This document shows positions 11,356-23,689 of a stretch of DNA of 64,000 nt, in pieces; the first letter of the stretch is position 1; each line of letters begins with the position of its first letter. The position numbers were made by a program, and so were the translations under genes. The stretch covers positions 5,763,001 through 5,827,000 of the forward strand of contig JAKOON010000003.1 in the NCBI GenBank assembly GCA_022577435.1, read 5' to 3'. The notes beneath the pieces were generated by a model. The model saw only the letters and a program-made list of their open reading frames with translations. It ran no database searches and was not told the origin of the DNA. Source of the DNA: Embiotoca jacksoni (taxonomy: Eukaryota; Chordata; Actinopteri; Embiotocidae).

Positions 11356-11443
11356 ATGTAACTCCAAGTCAATCACACTTCTGGGAAATCAACCTGTCCA
11401 GTTAGGAAGCAACACTGATTGTGAATCAATTTCACCTGCTGTT

Positions 11444-12537
11444 GTGCAAATGGAACAGACAACAGGTAGAAATGAGGCACTTTTGCATTTTGCCAGTGCC
11501 CTCACCACTAGAGATAGCATGAGGCGGTGTCTCCAACCCACAGAAGTTGCTCAGGTAGTGCAGCTCATCCAGGATGGCACATCAATGCACGCTGCGGCAA
11601 GAAGGTTTGCTGTGTCTGTCAGCACAGTGTCAAGAGCATGGAGGAGATACCAGGAGACAGGCCGGTACACCAGGAGATGTGGAGGGGGCCGTAGGAGGAC
11701 AACAACCCAGCAGCGGGACCGCTATCTGCTCCTTTGTGCAAGGAGGAACAGGAGGAGCACTACCAGAGCCCTACAAAATGACCTCCAGCAGGCCACTAAT
11801 GTGCATGTTTCTGCTCAAACTGTCAGAAACAGACTCCATGAGGGTGATACGAGGGCCCGACGTCCACAAGTGGGGCCTGTGCTTACAGCCCAACACCGTG
11901 CAGAGCGATTGGCATTTGCCAGAGAACACCAAGATTGGCAGGTTTGCCATCGGCGCCCTGTGCTCTTCACGGATGAGAGCAGGTTCACACTGAGCACATG
12001 TGACAGACGTGACAGAGTCTGGAGACGCCGTTGAGAACGTTCTGCTGCCTGCAACATCCTCCAGCGTGACCGGTTTGGCGGTGGGTCAGCGATGGTCTGG
12101 GGAGGCATTTCTTTGGAGGGCTGCACAGCCCTCCATGTGCTAGCCAGAGGTACCCTGACTGCCATTAGGTACCGGGATGAGATCCTCAGACCCATTGTAA
12201 AACCATATGCTGGTGCAGTGGGCCCTGGGTTCTTTCTGATGCATGACAATGCTAGGCCTCATGTGGCTGGAGTGTGTCAGCAGTTCCTGCATGATGAAAG
12301 CATTGATGCTATGGACTGGCCTGCCCGTTCCCCAGACCTGAATCCAATCCAGCACATCTGGGACATCATGTCTCGTTCCATCCACCAACGCCACGTCGCA
12401 CCACAGACTGTCCAGGAGTTGCTTTAATCCAGGTCTGGGAGGAGATCTCTCAGGACAACATCCGTCGTCTCATCAGGAGCGTACCCAGGCGTTGTAGGGA
12501 GTGCATACAGACACGTGTAGGCCACACACACTACTGA
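11444..12537 (+). pseudogene. Tc1-like transposase with premature stop, frameshift and Glu-to-Gln catalytic change
   Basis: Tc1 family transposase. After a possible start at 11444 or, better by homology, the ATG at 11519 (MRRCLQPTEV), an N-terminal helix-turn-helix reads AARRFAVSVSTVSRAWRRY and is followed by a basic GGGRRRTT linker. Catalytic motifs are TDESRF (first Asp), MHDNARPH (second Asp) and SPDLNPIQHIW, where the expected Glu is Gln (CAG at 12350-12352); spacing is 34 residues. A TGA at 12032-12034 interrupts the frame after RVWRRR, and the same frame continues beyond it. A frameshift near 12423-12427 produces a second early stop; the true C-terminus continues in another frame to TGA at 12535-12537. 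The protein could not be active as transposase. Confidence 0.93.
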
Positions 12538-12749
12538 GCCTCATTTTGACTTGTCTTGAGGAATTTCCACAGAAGTTGGATCAGCCTGTGATCTGATTTT
12601 TCCACTTTTATTTTGAGTATGATTCTGAATCCAGACCTCCATGGGATAATGATTTTGATTTCCATGGAATTGTTATTGTTCTCATCATATTCCACTATGT
12701 AATGAATAAAGATTTTCAACTGGAATATTTCATTCATTGAGATCTAGGA

Positions 12750-12788
12750 TGTGTTGTTTAAGTGTTCCCTTTATTTTTTTGAGCAGTG
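12750..12788 (+). repeat. Right terminal inverted repeat of Tc1 element B
   Basis: Thirty-nine bases complementary to 11314-11355, ending TTGAGCAGTG before TA. Confidence 0.9.
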
Positions 12789-12930
12789 TATTTATCCACA
12801 ATTGTACAGCTGCAACAGTAGTGATAGAGTAGGCTATGGCGAAGCCTATGAAATATTCACCTTAACTGTGTTTTTGTAATTATTCTCACTGGCAGAAGTG
12901 GAGAGAAGAGGTTCTGCACTGTAGGTTTGA
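12789..12930 (+). repeat. Right part of the dispersed repeat split by Tc1 element B
   Basis: TTTTTGTAATTATTCTCACT and GGCAGAAG near 12868-12898 match 52783-52812. The segment between the insertion point and this block is longer here than in the other copy. Confidence 0.65.
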
Positions 12931-14500
12931 ATATAACTTTAAATAAAAGTTAACACTCATAAACAACTTTATATAATTTAATTATTAAGTGTTTAGTCAA
13001 GTGTCAAGACATACAGCATGTCTCATCAGTTAGTAGTGTATGAACGTTTTTTCCCTTGCTTTTTGTGACCATGTGATTTCTGAGGCATTTTGATTGTAAT
13101 GTTTATCTCATGTTCTGTGTACTGATGGAATGAAAAACCCGCTTCATGCCTGAACCTTACTGGAAACCACAAATCCTCACGGGTAAGAAATGGTTAAAGT
13201 TCCGGGGAGAGGAATAATCAAAACCTCCCAGCAACATACAAAACCTTCCCCATCATTTGTGTTTAAGCACTCTGCGGCGAGCTGGACTTAACAAACAGCT
13301 GAAAATGCTGCCTTGGGGATTTTTGCATAGCCAGCCTTATCAGACACTAAAAAAGAAGGAATTTAGGTCTGGGACTTTAACAATAACATATTACATAATT
13401 TCTTAGTAATGAGGCTATTCAAACTTTTGAGAAATTCAAACTGTTATCTCTTGCTGCCACTTGGGACTACAAAATTGCAAACTAGGCTTGTGAGGTCTTT
13501 AAATATACAAAAGTCGCCTGTTGTTCCTGTAATTCCCTTAATACATAGGTTGCTGTGCCGAGATAAGGAACATTTAGCTTCTCTGAATTTGAGAAGTGAT
13601 GTCTGTGTGAGATTCTTTTACATGGAAACACAACAAATCTAAAATAAAAAGTTGACAATGTACCATAATTAGTTTTTGTAATGAAATGGGTCATTCTACT
13701 GTTTTGGGCCATTAAAAGTAGAGGCTGCTGCCTGGAAATGTAAGGTAAAATGTGATTATCTTGATTAAATTGGCATTGCTATTTATAAATTCAGTTTGCT
13801 GTAATTTGTTAAAAGACATGCCCAGTTGACATGATGGAGAATTGGAAAGGTACCTCTGCTTGAAAATGTCAAAGGCATCATCTGCAATAGACCTTCGTGT
13901 GCGTGCATGCGTGCGTCTGTGTAAGAAAGGAGATTGTTGAAAGTGGCTAAGTGCAGTCATTACTCACCCTCCACAGTAGTGTGTGTGCTCTCATTACTTG
14001 TCAGTGTTATATAATACCATACTTAATTTTTTTTTTTTTTAACAGAAGTGAGTTAACAGAAGAAAAAAAAAAAATCCAGAAATCATGACAGAGTGAATGA
14101 AGCACAGAGAAGAGGTCGTATGACGACCGACGTAAAAGGGAGAAGTATAACCAGAAAGGTTAACTGCTGAGAGACACATGCTGCAGGAGAGAAAAAAAGG
14201 AAATGAATAGTCTTACTTTTTTCATGAAGTTTTTATTGATCACACAAATGTGCGCTATTGCCACGTTACAGTGCCCAGATTAAGGCGCTATCACAGCTGT
14301 GATGTCACCGAGAAAGCTCAGGACAAGGGAAAAGGACCAAGACCCATAAAAAAAAGGCATCATGTCATCACTTGCAGCGTAGGTCATTTATTGCCCTGGC
14401 TTTGCTCACTCCTCATATTGCAAAACAATTCATTACACAATAAGTGGCATGTTATTCAATTGAAAACAGATATTTCCTAAAACATTATCCACTGTACTGG

Positions 14501-14501
<1 letters not shown>
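12931..14501. other. No gene seen
   Basis: AT-rich. 13891-13921 is alternating purine-pyrimidine (CGTGTGCGTGCATGCGTGCG), a short potential Z-DNA segment. T and A runs lie near 14028-14074. No credible coding frame. Confidence 0.5.

Positions 14502-14535
<34 letters not shown>
14502..14535. repeat. (TA)n microsatellite
   Basis: A run of about sixteen TA units immediately upstream of the hairpin at 14544-14593. Confidence 0.9.
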
Positions 14536-14538
<3 letters not shown>

Positions 14539-14543
14539 AAAAA

Positions 14544-14593
14544 TATTGCCTCCATCAAGCATGTAGTCCTCTACATGTTTGATGGAGGCAATA
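14544..14593. repeat. Near-perfect inverted repeat (23-bp arms, 4-base loop)
   Basis: Arm one, 14544-14566, contains TTGCCTCCATCAAGCATGTA. The loop TCCT is at 14567-14570. Arm two, 14571-14593, contains TACATGTTTGATGGAGGCAA. There is one internal mismatch, which would be a G-U pair in RNA. The arms are neither AT-rich nor simple-sequence. It could be a foldback remnant, a palindromic insertion beside the TA repeat, or a small hairpin RNA. Confidence 0.85.
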
Positions 14594-17574
14594 GTTTTCA
14601 GATTTTCCCTCTTGTCCTTGCAAGTCTTTGGTCTATTGTTTCTTTAAAACTGCTTTCAATGCAAACACAAAACGTCCTGCTTTTATTGTAAAGCAGGTGC
14701 AGGAACAAAGAAAAGGTCTGTCTGGATTTGGAGATTTGTCTGTCATTTGTTGGCAGATCAGGTTTATTCACAACTATTTGGAAATTCAGTATTTATGGAA
14801 AAATGCACTATTTCATATTTGCAGTGATGATGTTGATGTTTGAAGGAAGTAATTTGAGCTTAATAAATTATTCACTGTGTGAATATGAATCAAAAACCCA
14901 CAGCACTCTTTGTGGTCAGATGTGATACTCCTTATGATTAAGGAGATTGCATTTCTTTGTGTTCTTAGTAGGTTGGGTATTGTTCAAAAATATATCGATA
15001 CAATCAAAACAACCAAATTGAACAAAAATGTCCAACCATGTTTCCTTCCCATTTTCACATTCAACTAGATGGTTATGTAGCTTAAGTACTATTGGTGCTA
15101 AAAAATAACATTTTAGCCAAAGAAAAATTAAGAATATTAGGTTTACAGTATATTTTTTATATCATTTGATTCACAATTTTGTTTTTGTTTAAACAATGTA
15201 AAAAAACATACCCACGGTATAAGTTCTCTAACTTAATGGCAAATGCCACTATACCTGCCATCCATCTTGCATTCCTGTCCCTTAAAATTAAAATGCAAAT
15301 ACTAATTTAGCTCCGTAAAACAGTCGGCAAATAAGGGAGAAATCCATAATTCATGGTGTTACTCGCCATCATGAACCCAGCAGGCCCTAAAAATACCCAC
15401 CGCTCATGAGCTGTTTCTTCCTCAGCTGCTCAGAGCACAGAAAGGAGACTTTGTCAAAGTGATATTCCAATTTTAATTTTAATCTATAAATCATATTTAC
15501 AGTTCATAATTGTAATGCATGTGTTGTTGACCTTTAATCCCTCCTCCCTCATCCATCACACTCAGAGGTTTGTTGTAAACACTGGCCAATAAGTGAGAGC
15601 AGCACAAAGTTGAGATCTTTTTTGTAGTAAGTAGCAGAATAAAGTGGCTGACTGTAGAAATCTTTGGCACTTTTGCAGTTGTTAACGAATCTAATGATAA
15701 TAACAATATGTATTAGTCCCTCGTATTGTGACAATCATTTTTGAAAGTTTTAATGCAGAATTATTATTATTTTTTTTTTTTTTAGGAAACATGCAGTTAA
15801 GTATTCATATATCATATGTGTGCTTGTCATCTGTGTAGGTACCTGACCAGGAAGGTGAACATTTTGTTTTGATAAGACTGTTTTTGCCAGATTGTTATGA
15901 ATATTGAACACATTGGCAAACTCTTGTACATGGTAGCGGGAATGTTCAAATTAATTGAAAAAGATTTAAGGTTACATCATATTTCTTTATTTTCTGCTCT
16001 TTACAACAATGTTTCTTTACCTGTTTGCACTTCAACCCGTTGAAATTCAGGGGTTAAATTACTTTCATTAGACTTTCAAAAGACTAATTAACTGCATTTT
16101 TATTGATCAGAAACATCATGAATTCTCATCATACTATAAGTTTTGACTGACCTTATGAACTGACCATCAACTAGCTTTTTTAAATTCAAGTTATCAGACA
16201 GTCGAAACTTCTCGGACTTTTTGACCTTTCAGGTGAAGCAGTCTGACATAATTTTGTTGGTCATAAATTAGTCCGTTTTTGTGTCTCCTTAGATTCTGCT
16301 TTAGTTAAGCAATAACGTTCATCAGAAGCACTGAAAACGAGCAAGTCACAGATTCATTACATCTTTTAAAAGGGCTAAAACTAATAGAGGTTCAAAAAGC
16401 TCTATAACTGCAGCAAGTTTAAGCAACTGGACCAAAGTTATTACGACCTGAAAGGAGTAAAGGAATCTCACACAATCACCAGATATCACTTTATATAATC
16501 ATTCTTACTTGATAATGACCTTTTTCCTTTTATTAATCATTTTTTTTTAAAAAGAGAAAATATCTGGAACCGGAATTGTGTTGGATTCTTTGTTTGTTTT
16601 AGATCCACAAAATGTTGTTCCTGTTACTCAGACTTGTGGTACAAGAACTGTCTTGGTGAGATGTTTCTGTTGTTCCGACTTGGTGGAGTGCAGGTGATAT
16701 TTATTTTATTTTAATTAAGCAGCAAGCATACAGCCAAGTGGTTTCATCAAATCAGATATCAATCAAATATCGGATTAAAAAGTTCCAAGACTGTTCCAGT
16801 TGGTCACTTGTGCATTTGTGATTTCACCACAGAGCAGAGACCACACATCAGAATTTGTGCCATATTTTTGTGAACAGAAAGAACCCTGCGTCTGGAGCGA
16901 TGAGACGCTGCCATTATGTTGTTGTAGGCGAGAAACCTGAGCCGTGCACATACCAGTGGTCACAAAAACACGTGTACCACAGGTGCAGATGTTGATCAAG
17001 TCAAATAACTTGGAAAATGTACTCCATTTAAGTCATTGCTTCACCCAGCTTCATGCACAAAAGGATCACTTAAGAACTTTTTGATCATGTCTCGTCCCTA
17101 AAGCTACAGTTCCTCTACTGAAGCTGGTCGCGGCAGCCTTTTGAAGTTTAAATTTAGGTTGTGTTTTAAGTCGCGATTGTAATGGTACAGGAACTTTTAC
17201 ACGTTGATTTGATTTGATACGATGCTGTTGAGCAGCTGATTAACACATTAGCGGCCGTTAGAAGCTAAGACATGACTGTTATATTGGTGAAACCCAATTT
17301 AGTAAATCACAAGTTAGAAACTAGCTAGCAAAGACTTCTAGTAATCCTAAGAAAAACTAGCTGAATTGATGTCAGAGTATTTATTTCATTAAAATCTAAT
17401 GTGATTCTCGTATATCTGTTTTCAGTGATTTTGAGAGCCGTTGTTTGATTAGCAAAAAAAAAAAAATACACATATTCCTTAACTAATAAGAATGTCAATA
17501 GTACCAGAATGTTTTCTGGTCATTTTCGAATACACTATCGTCAACACGTGAGCTCAATGAATGAACTTAAGGTA

Positions 17575-17575
<1 letters not shown>
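14594..17575. other. No gene seen
   Basis: AT-rich unique-looking sequence with T runs near 15770-15783 and an A run near 17454-17466. The small open frames have no domain character or coding-like splice signals. Confidence 0.5.

Positions 17576-17629
<54 letters not shown>
17576..17629. repeat. (AC)27 microsatellite
   Basis: Uninterrupted AC run. The downstream 17670-18040 is purine-rich on the + strand and explains the open frames on both strands there. Confidence 0.96.
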
Positions 17630-17632
<3 letters not shown>

Positions 17633-20600
17633 CCCTAATGCTTTATTTATTTATGTTTTCATTGCTTATGGATGCGGAAAGAGGGGTGCAGAGGGAGCGG
17701 GAGAGGTGGCGGGGAACCATGTTTTTGAACAGGTTGCTGATGATCACAGAGTCTGAGGGGCCAGTGTTAATGACTTATTCATGGGCCCTTCTGGCCCCTC
17801 ATGGCTCCTGGGAATACACCAAACAGATGCAAGAGGGAAAGAAAGAAGAATGGGGAGGAGGGAAGATGCAAGGGAAGGGAGGAGTGATGTGGGACAGGGG
17901 AGAGAAAAGGATGTGTTAGGACAGTGGTGGAAAGAGAGGGAGAGAGAGAGGGAGGGATAGGCTTCGCATAAAAAAGCAAACACAAAAGGAAGATGAAAGA
18001 GGGGAAATGGGCTGTGGAAAGGGAGCAGACGGAGAGAGTACTCACACTGGTGACCATGCCCTAATCTTGGTATCAGTCCTGGGACACTGTCAAGGCAGCC
18101 AGAGTTGCTGGAGGAGGACTGACTGGTTGGCTGAGCAGGAGACAGACTGTTGGACTAGATCATCTCACTTATCTCCATCTACATCTGCTTTCAACAGAAG
18201 AAGGGAAGGGGGGATTTTTGCAGACCTCTATGAGCCAGTAAGATGTAGTCTGTTGTCTCTATTTCAAGATGTTAATAGTCCATGGAAAACTCTGCACTTG
18301 CTCCTGAATCCAAAGTATATAATAATAGTCAGCTCAGATCGAAGAAGCAGTGAATGGATGACCAGACCATCATTACCACATGAACTCAAAAGCTTTGAAA
18401 ATCCAAATGGCATGACAGGACAATTAGCAGGAATACTTTCTAATAGCATGGCATGCTGAATTGCAGTTTATGGACTGCATGACGATATGCAGACGTTCTA
18501 CTTCAAAGATTGAGTTCTGACTATGAATGTGTCTGATCAACACTGTCTTACTGTCGCCTCATTTAAAACACAACCCTTTAAAAAAAGTCACTATGCTTCT
18601 CAATAACCATTTTAGAAAGGCAGGGAAGCATTTGAAATATTGATCAAAACTCCCCGTCTCTGTGTAATAAAGAGACGTCTTCCTTATCAAAAACATTGAT
18701 GAGATTTTGGAAGCTCAGTTGATTTCTCAACTCTCCATAGAATTGGAGAGCTTGTGATGTTTTTGCACTTTTTGTTCAAACGCTTGTTTTCGAAGCTCCG
18801 ATGCCACAGTACCTCAGGTTGTTTATCCAAGTCATCTGAAATCTCTTGTCTTAATCAGAGTTGTGTTCAAAGGTAAGATAAGGGCTTGCCAAATCCTTCT
18901 TAACCCACCAGCAACACACTTCACAGCGGTTTACAATGCGTCTTGTGTTGCTCATGAGTGGCAGATATCCACAAAGAATTGCAGGTCTTTGTTGTTGTTT
19001 TTTTACTGAAACATCAGACCCCAACATTTTTGAAGCATGTGGCAAAATTTAGAATCCCTGAGATCTTTTTCTGAGCGACAGAAGATGTCAGATGAATGGT
19101 TTTGGCTTGAAAACTGGCCCAGTATCTGCATAATTTAGGATGATGTTGCCCCAGTTTCGCAAACTCTATTTTTGACCCGGAGTTAAACATTATAATATGT
19201 TGGTGGCAGAGTGCTCCCTCTTTTGGACAGGTTCAGAATCATCTCGGCAGTTTCTCCTGTTTTTCTTACTGTAGCTTTTTTTACATTGCACATTTTGTAT
19301 GAGTGTTAATTGGCAATTACGTGGTGAAAGATGCGCTGTAGTAGTCATCGCTCTCTCTCCCAAGCACACACAATCATACATGCGCGCACATACAGCTACA
19401 CTGCACCAAAATAGAACTATTGTGTATCATATCATTATATAATATTAAATGAAGGTTGTTGTTTTTTTTTATAGATGCTGAATGAGGGGTGAAATCACTC
19501 TCTACACACACTACCTCACTTCCCCATCACTGCAGCAACTTTGATGCAAATCCTTCAAAGGAACTGGTGGGTAAGCTGTGCATTGCCGTGGCAATACAGA
19601 CTGGGAGAAATCCATTTTTCATAGACCGTTGCCGGTCGGGCCACTGCAAGGCATGCGATATCAAGAGAAAGGGGAGCCAAGGGGGAAACCAAACGCACTC
19701 AAATAAAAAGCTGCAAGACAAGACTTGAAGAGGTCGTATTTTCCAGTGTTGTGGGACTGTCAGTTGGCTTGTTTGGCTCACTGTGCTGTATGTTGCAGTT
19801 GATGAAGAGGACAGGAGGAGAGATCTGCAGAGATACGTAGATATTCATAAAAACATTCAAAATTTGGAACATGGGCTTATTTACTTTCTTGCAAATAGAA
19901 AAGATTGTGGAAAGATTGAAACCACTCTCATGTTTGTGTCAAATATTTAGCTCAGGCCAAGTGGTTCTAACTTAACAAAGAGTGGACGCAGGAAAAAACA
20001 GCGAGCATGGCTCTGAAAATAGTATCCGAACATGTGGCAAGAAAATAAACTTATTTTTTTCAAAATGTTTGATCTATTCTTTTAACTTTGCAAAACATAT
20101 CTTTTTCTTTCTGTAAATAGTTTTTCTTTGACAGTTCAACCGCACTGATCTCTTAATTTTCTGAGAAACAAGTTTAGTATTGCAGTCGGTGTTGGGTAGA
20201 GATGGGTGTAAAAATTATTCACTTAAGGATCACAGCTCTTGTACTTCTTTTAGTTGTTTTTTTTTTAGCAACATGCTGATTCTTTACTTAATATTTATTT
20301 CATTATTCACATAGAATTTTGTCCCATGGACCATTGTTGACAAAAGTACATATGAAGTACAATAAAACACTATTAAATTGTAATACTTGTAGAACTGCTG
20401 CTATTTAAAAATTGCAGTGCATTTGAAAACTTCACCCAACTACAGTGAAAGTATCAAAGCAGGAGATGAGCATGTTGCCCCTTTAAGTTTTGGCTAAGTG
20501 AGCTAATTGTCTCTTTGACTTGACTTAATTTAACAACAGTCAATTCTCATCAGCTTTTAGCTTTTTTAAGATTTATCATCAACTTGCAAACACTTTAAAT

Positions 20601-21192
20601 CAAACATACAATAAAGTAACATCACTGGAAAACTAGATGAGAGGTTGGCAGCTTCTTCAAACACTGGCAGTAAAGTTTAAAAGACTATTGAGTATATTTG
20701 TAAGTTATGACTTGGCATTTGAAATACTTTATGACAAAAATGGTTTTATTTAGTATTATACATTCATGAAGTTGGGAGGTTGCAAAAAACAAATGGTGAA
20801 AATCAGTGAAGCGTAGGCCAAGAAATCCTGTCATTTAGACCGAGTGTGCATCAAGCTTAAAAACCACTGGATGCTACATTTCTGATATTCATATTATCTA
20901 ATAATGTAACTTAGCTGCATCTTTTATTGAGCCTTCTGTGCTTCATAGCTCTAAACCCCCAGTTTTAAATTCAATTTTCTTTTTTTTTTTCTTTTTTTAA
21001 AAAAAATGTATTTATTTATTTGTATTCAGCTGTAAAAACAGTTTTGTGATGTCTTCAATAATAACCCAAATGTTTTCATCAGGTTTGGGTCATTACATGA
21101 AATGCTTTTCCAGAGCCACACAAGATGTCATGCAACTATTTTCATAGACTGAATGGTTCTGCTGAGGAATGTAAAATTAAAAGGATGTACTA
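17630..21192. other. No gene seen
   Basis: 17670-18040 is purine-rich. The remainder is AT-rich with short homopolymer runs (for example T/A near 20981-21006). I found no exon with convincing splice signals, no tRNA and no transposon ends. Confidence 0.5.
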
Positions 21193-21462
21193 GGGAGGCT
21201 GTGGCTCAGTCAGTAGAGTGGGTTGAACACTAATCAGAAGGTTGGTGGTTCAATCCCCAGCTCCTCCTGTCCACATGCCTAAGCATCCTTGAGCAAGACA
21301 CTGAATCCTAAGTTGCTCCCGATGGTGTACCATCAGTGTGCGAATGTGCTCCTGATGGCAGCACCTTGCATGATCTGTCTCATTAATGGGTGAATGGAAA
21401 AAAACATGTTAAAGCGCTTTGAGACCGAAAGGTGATAAAATGCTATACAAGTACAGACCATT
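21193..21462 (+). mobile_element. tRNA-derived SINE
   Basis: The 5' part has the internal RNA polymerase III promoter of a tRNA gene: an A box at TGGCTCAGTCAGTAGAG (from 21202) and a B box at GGTTCAATCC (21248-21257), about 45 bp apart. It is followed by a non-tRNA body and a 3' tail containing AAAGCGCTTTGAGACCGAAA and a CTATACAAGTACAGACC end. This layout and tail are typical of fish SINEs that use a LINE-derived 3' end. It lacks a tRNA acceptor stem, so it is not a functional tRNA gene. A possible 5-bp target duplication TACTA sits at 21188-21192 and 21463-21467; five bases is short for proof. Confidence 0.8.
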
Positions 21463-22179
21463 TACTATAACATTGGCTCAGAGGTTTTCTGCTTTCATCA
21501 GTTGTCCATGTTGTGAAAAAAAGAACAAAATACAACATAAATATTTATCACTGCTCAATTTGAATGCCATTTATACAGTATCGCTTTACAGTTCATTATC
21601 TGTCCATATGCAAACAATGTATCTACATTTGTTTACATTCATATTACAAGCCCACTCTTTCAACATCCTTACAACTGTTCACAAATACTGACTGTCCCCC
21701 CAAATGCACACATACCCCATGTAAACACACACACAACTGTAGCTGTTAACACCTGCTTATATACACATTAGTTTTGCATGGGTACCTGTGCAATGACTGT
21801 AATCCATCATGGGCTGTGCCACCCTGGTATCACAGTAGAGCTACAAGGCAGGCCTGCAGATGTTGGGCACGCTGCCAAGGCCAGTGGAGGCAGAGACGAT
21901 TCACACAATCTCCCCCCACTGCTTAACAAACGCTGCCTCCTCCCTGCTCTTTATACGCACACGGGCAGATGCAAATCACATACACTCACAAACACGAGTA
22001 CACAAACGCGTAGATGCACGTACGCTTGCAGTCACTCACAAACTCATCGTCAAGGTAGGTGAGCTGACATTCCCAGATGTGTCTTTATTGTTCATTGTTA
22101 GTCTGCCTTGTCACAATACTGGGTCACTTTTTGCCATAAATCAGCTAAGATTACTTGGAACTATTCCGAACTCCACTAG
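21463..22179. other. No gene seen; AC-rich degenerate repeat
   Basis: 21950-22050 is rich in CACA, ACGCG and TGCACG words, a degraded CA-type simple repeat. The rest is unique-looking up to the LINE start. Confidence 0.5.
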
Positions 22180-23502
22180 GTCCTGAAGACCTGCGCCGTC
22201 CAGCTGGCTGAGGTCCTACAACACCTCTTCAACCTGAGCCTGAAGCAGGAGGAGGTTCCGGTGCTGTGGAAGACGTCCTGCCTGGTTCCTGTCCCCAAGA
22301 AGACGACTCCATCTGGCCTCAACGACTACCGACCGGTTGCCCTCACATCTCATGTGATGAAGGTGCTGGAGAGGCTGGTCTTGGCACACCTCAGGCCGCT
22401 GGTGAAATCTTCTCTGGACCCTCTGCAATTTGCGTACCAGCCTCGTGTGGGAGTGGACGATGCCCTCATCTACCTGCTGCAACGAGCTCAGTCTCACCTG
22501 GATGGAACCGGTGAATCTGTGAGAATCACTTTCTTTGATTTCTCCAGTGCATTCAACACCATCCAACCACTGCTGCTGAGTGAGAAGCTGCGGGTGGTGG
22601 GGGTGGACGCGCCCACCGTCTCCTGGATTAATGACTACCTGACAGGCAGACCACAGTTTGTCCGTCTGGGCAGTGTGCTGTCTGATACGGTGGTCAGTGG
22701 TACTGGAGCTCCACAGGGAACTGTTGTGTCTCCCTTCCTGTTCACCTTATATACCACTGACTTCCAGTACAACTCAGAGTCCTGCCATCTGCAGAAGTTC
22801 TCTGATGACTCTGCAGTGGTAGGATGTATAAGGGATGGACGGGAGGATGAGTACAGGGCAGTAGTGGAGGACTTTGTGGAGTGGGCTGGTAGAAATCACC
22901 TGCTCCTGAACGTGGCCAAGACCAGAGAGATGGTGGTTGACTTCAGGAGGAAGGCGACGGCTCCACAACCGCTGAGAGTTCTGGGAGAGGAGGTGGACAT
23001 GGTTGAGGAGTACATGTACCTGGGTGTGTCCATCGACAACAGACTGAACTGGAAGACCAACATCAATGCTGTCTACAAGAAGGGGATGAGTCGACTCTTT
23101 TTCTTGAGGAAACTTCGATCCTTCAATGTGTGCAGCGAGATGTTGGAGATGTTCTACCAGTCTGTTGTGGCCAGTGCTTTGTACTTCGCTGGGGTCTGCT
23201 GGGGGAGCAGCATTGGAGCCGGTGACACCAACAGACTTAACAAACTGGTTAAGAAGGCCGGCTCCATCATCGGCTACAAACTGGACAGCCTGGAAAAGGT
23301 GGTGGAGAGGAGGACGCTGAACAAACTATTGTCCATATTGGATAATCCTCTCCACCACCTGCTGCAGGGACAGCGGAGCACTTTCTCTAAAAGATTCCTC
23401 CAGCTCCGCTGTCACAAGGACAGATACAGGAGATCATTCCTGCCCACTGCAATAAGACTGTACAATAACTCACCTCTGACAAAATCCATCACAGTACAAT
23501 AA
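22180..23502 (+). pseudogene. Rex1-like reverse transcriptase, 5' truncated, frame open to its stop
   Basis: Reverse transcriptase of a non-LTR retrotransposon, which would copy element RNA at a nicked chromosomal site. The frame is open for 440 codons from 22180, just after an in-frame TAG at 22177-22179, to the stop at 23500-23502. Motifs in order: NDYRPVALTS (fingers), FFDFSSAFNTIQP (motif A, first catalytic Asp), TGAPQGTVVSPFLF (motif B), KFSDDSAVVG (motif C, the catalytic Asp pair), LNVAKTREMVVDF (motif D) and MYLGVSID (motif E), then the thumb and C-terminal region. The DNA over motif A closely matches, from memory, the forward primer used to amplify Rex1 from fish, which supports a Rex1 (CR1-like) assignment. 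The upstream endonuclease domain is absent, so this is a typical 5'-truncated copy and not a functional gene. Confidence 0.88.
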
Positions 23503-23689
23503 CACTGTTGACTGTGTTTCTTGGTTTGTTTGTATATTATATATATAGATATATACTGTACTGTATATATATATATATATATGTTGACTGTTTCTTGGTT
23601 TGTTGTATATAATATATATAGATATATAATGTACTGTATATACTGTGCATTTTATATTTATATTTTTTACTGCTATTTACTGCTATTTT
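23503..23689 (+). other. 3' UTR of the LINE, upstream of LTR 1
   Basis: AT-rich with TATATA runs. It contains a tandem duplication of roughly 73 bp (two copies of a segment with TTTCTTGGTTTGTT and ATATATAGATATATA) and a 10-bp duplication (ACTGCTATTT) just before the LTR. The second LINE copy at 25896-26393 lacks both. Confidence 0.8.

Larger units (their letters stand above)
11314..12788 (+). mobile_element. Tc1 element B (a different Tc1 subfamily), inactivated
   Basis: The 1475-bp element begins CACTGCTCAAAA and ends TTTTGAGCAGTG, with TA at 11312-11313 and 12789-12790. The terminal inverted repeats are short, about 40 bp, unlike the 217-bp repeats of elements A and C. The single transposase gene runs on the + strand and is broken three ways. 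From memory, elements with these ends are widespread in teleosts and were reported as horizontally transferred between fish and lampreys; I cannot check that here. It interrupts an older dispersed repeat. Confidence 0.95.

Noticed and set aside
21193..21280. Possible tRNA gene
   Set aside because: A and B boxes are present, but there is no pairing acceptor stem and the sequence continues into a SINE body and tail.
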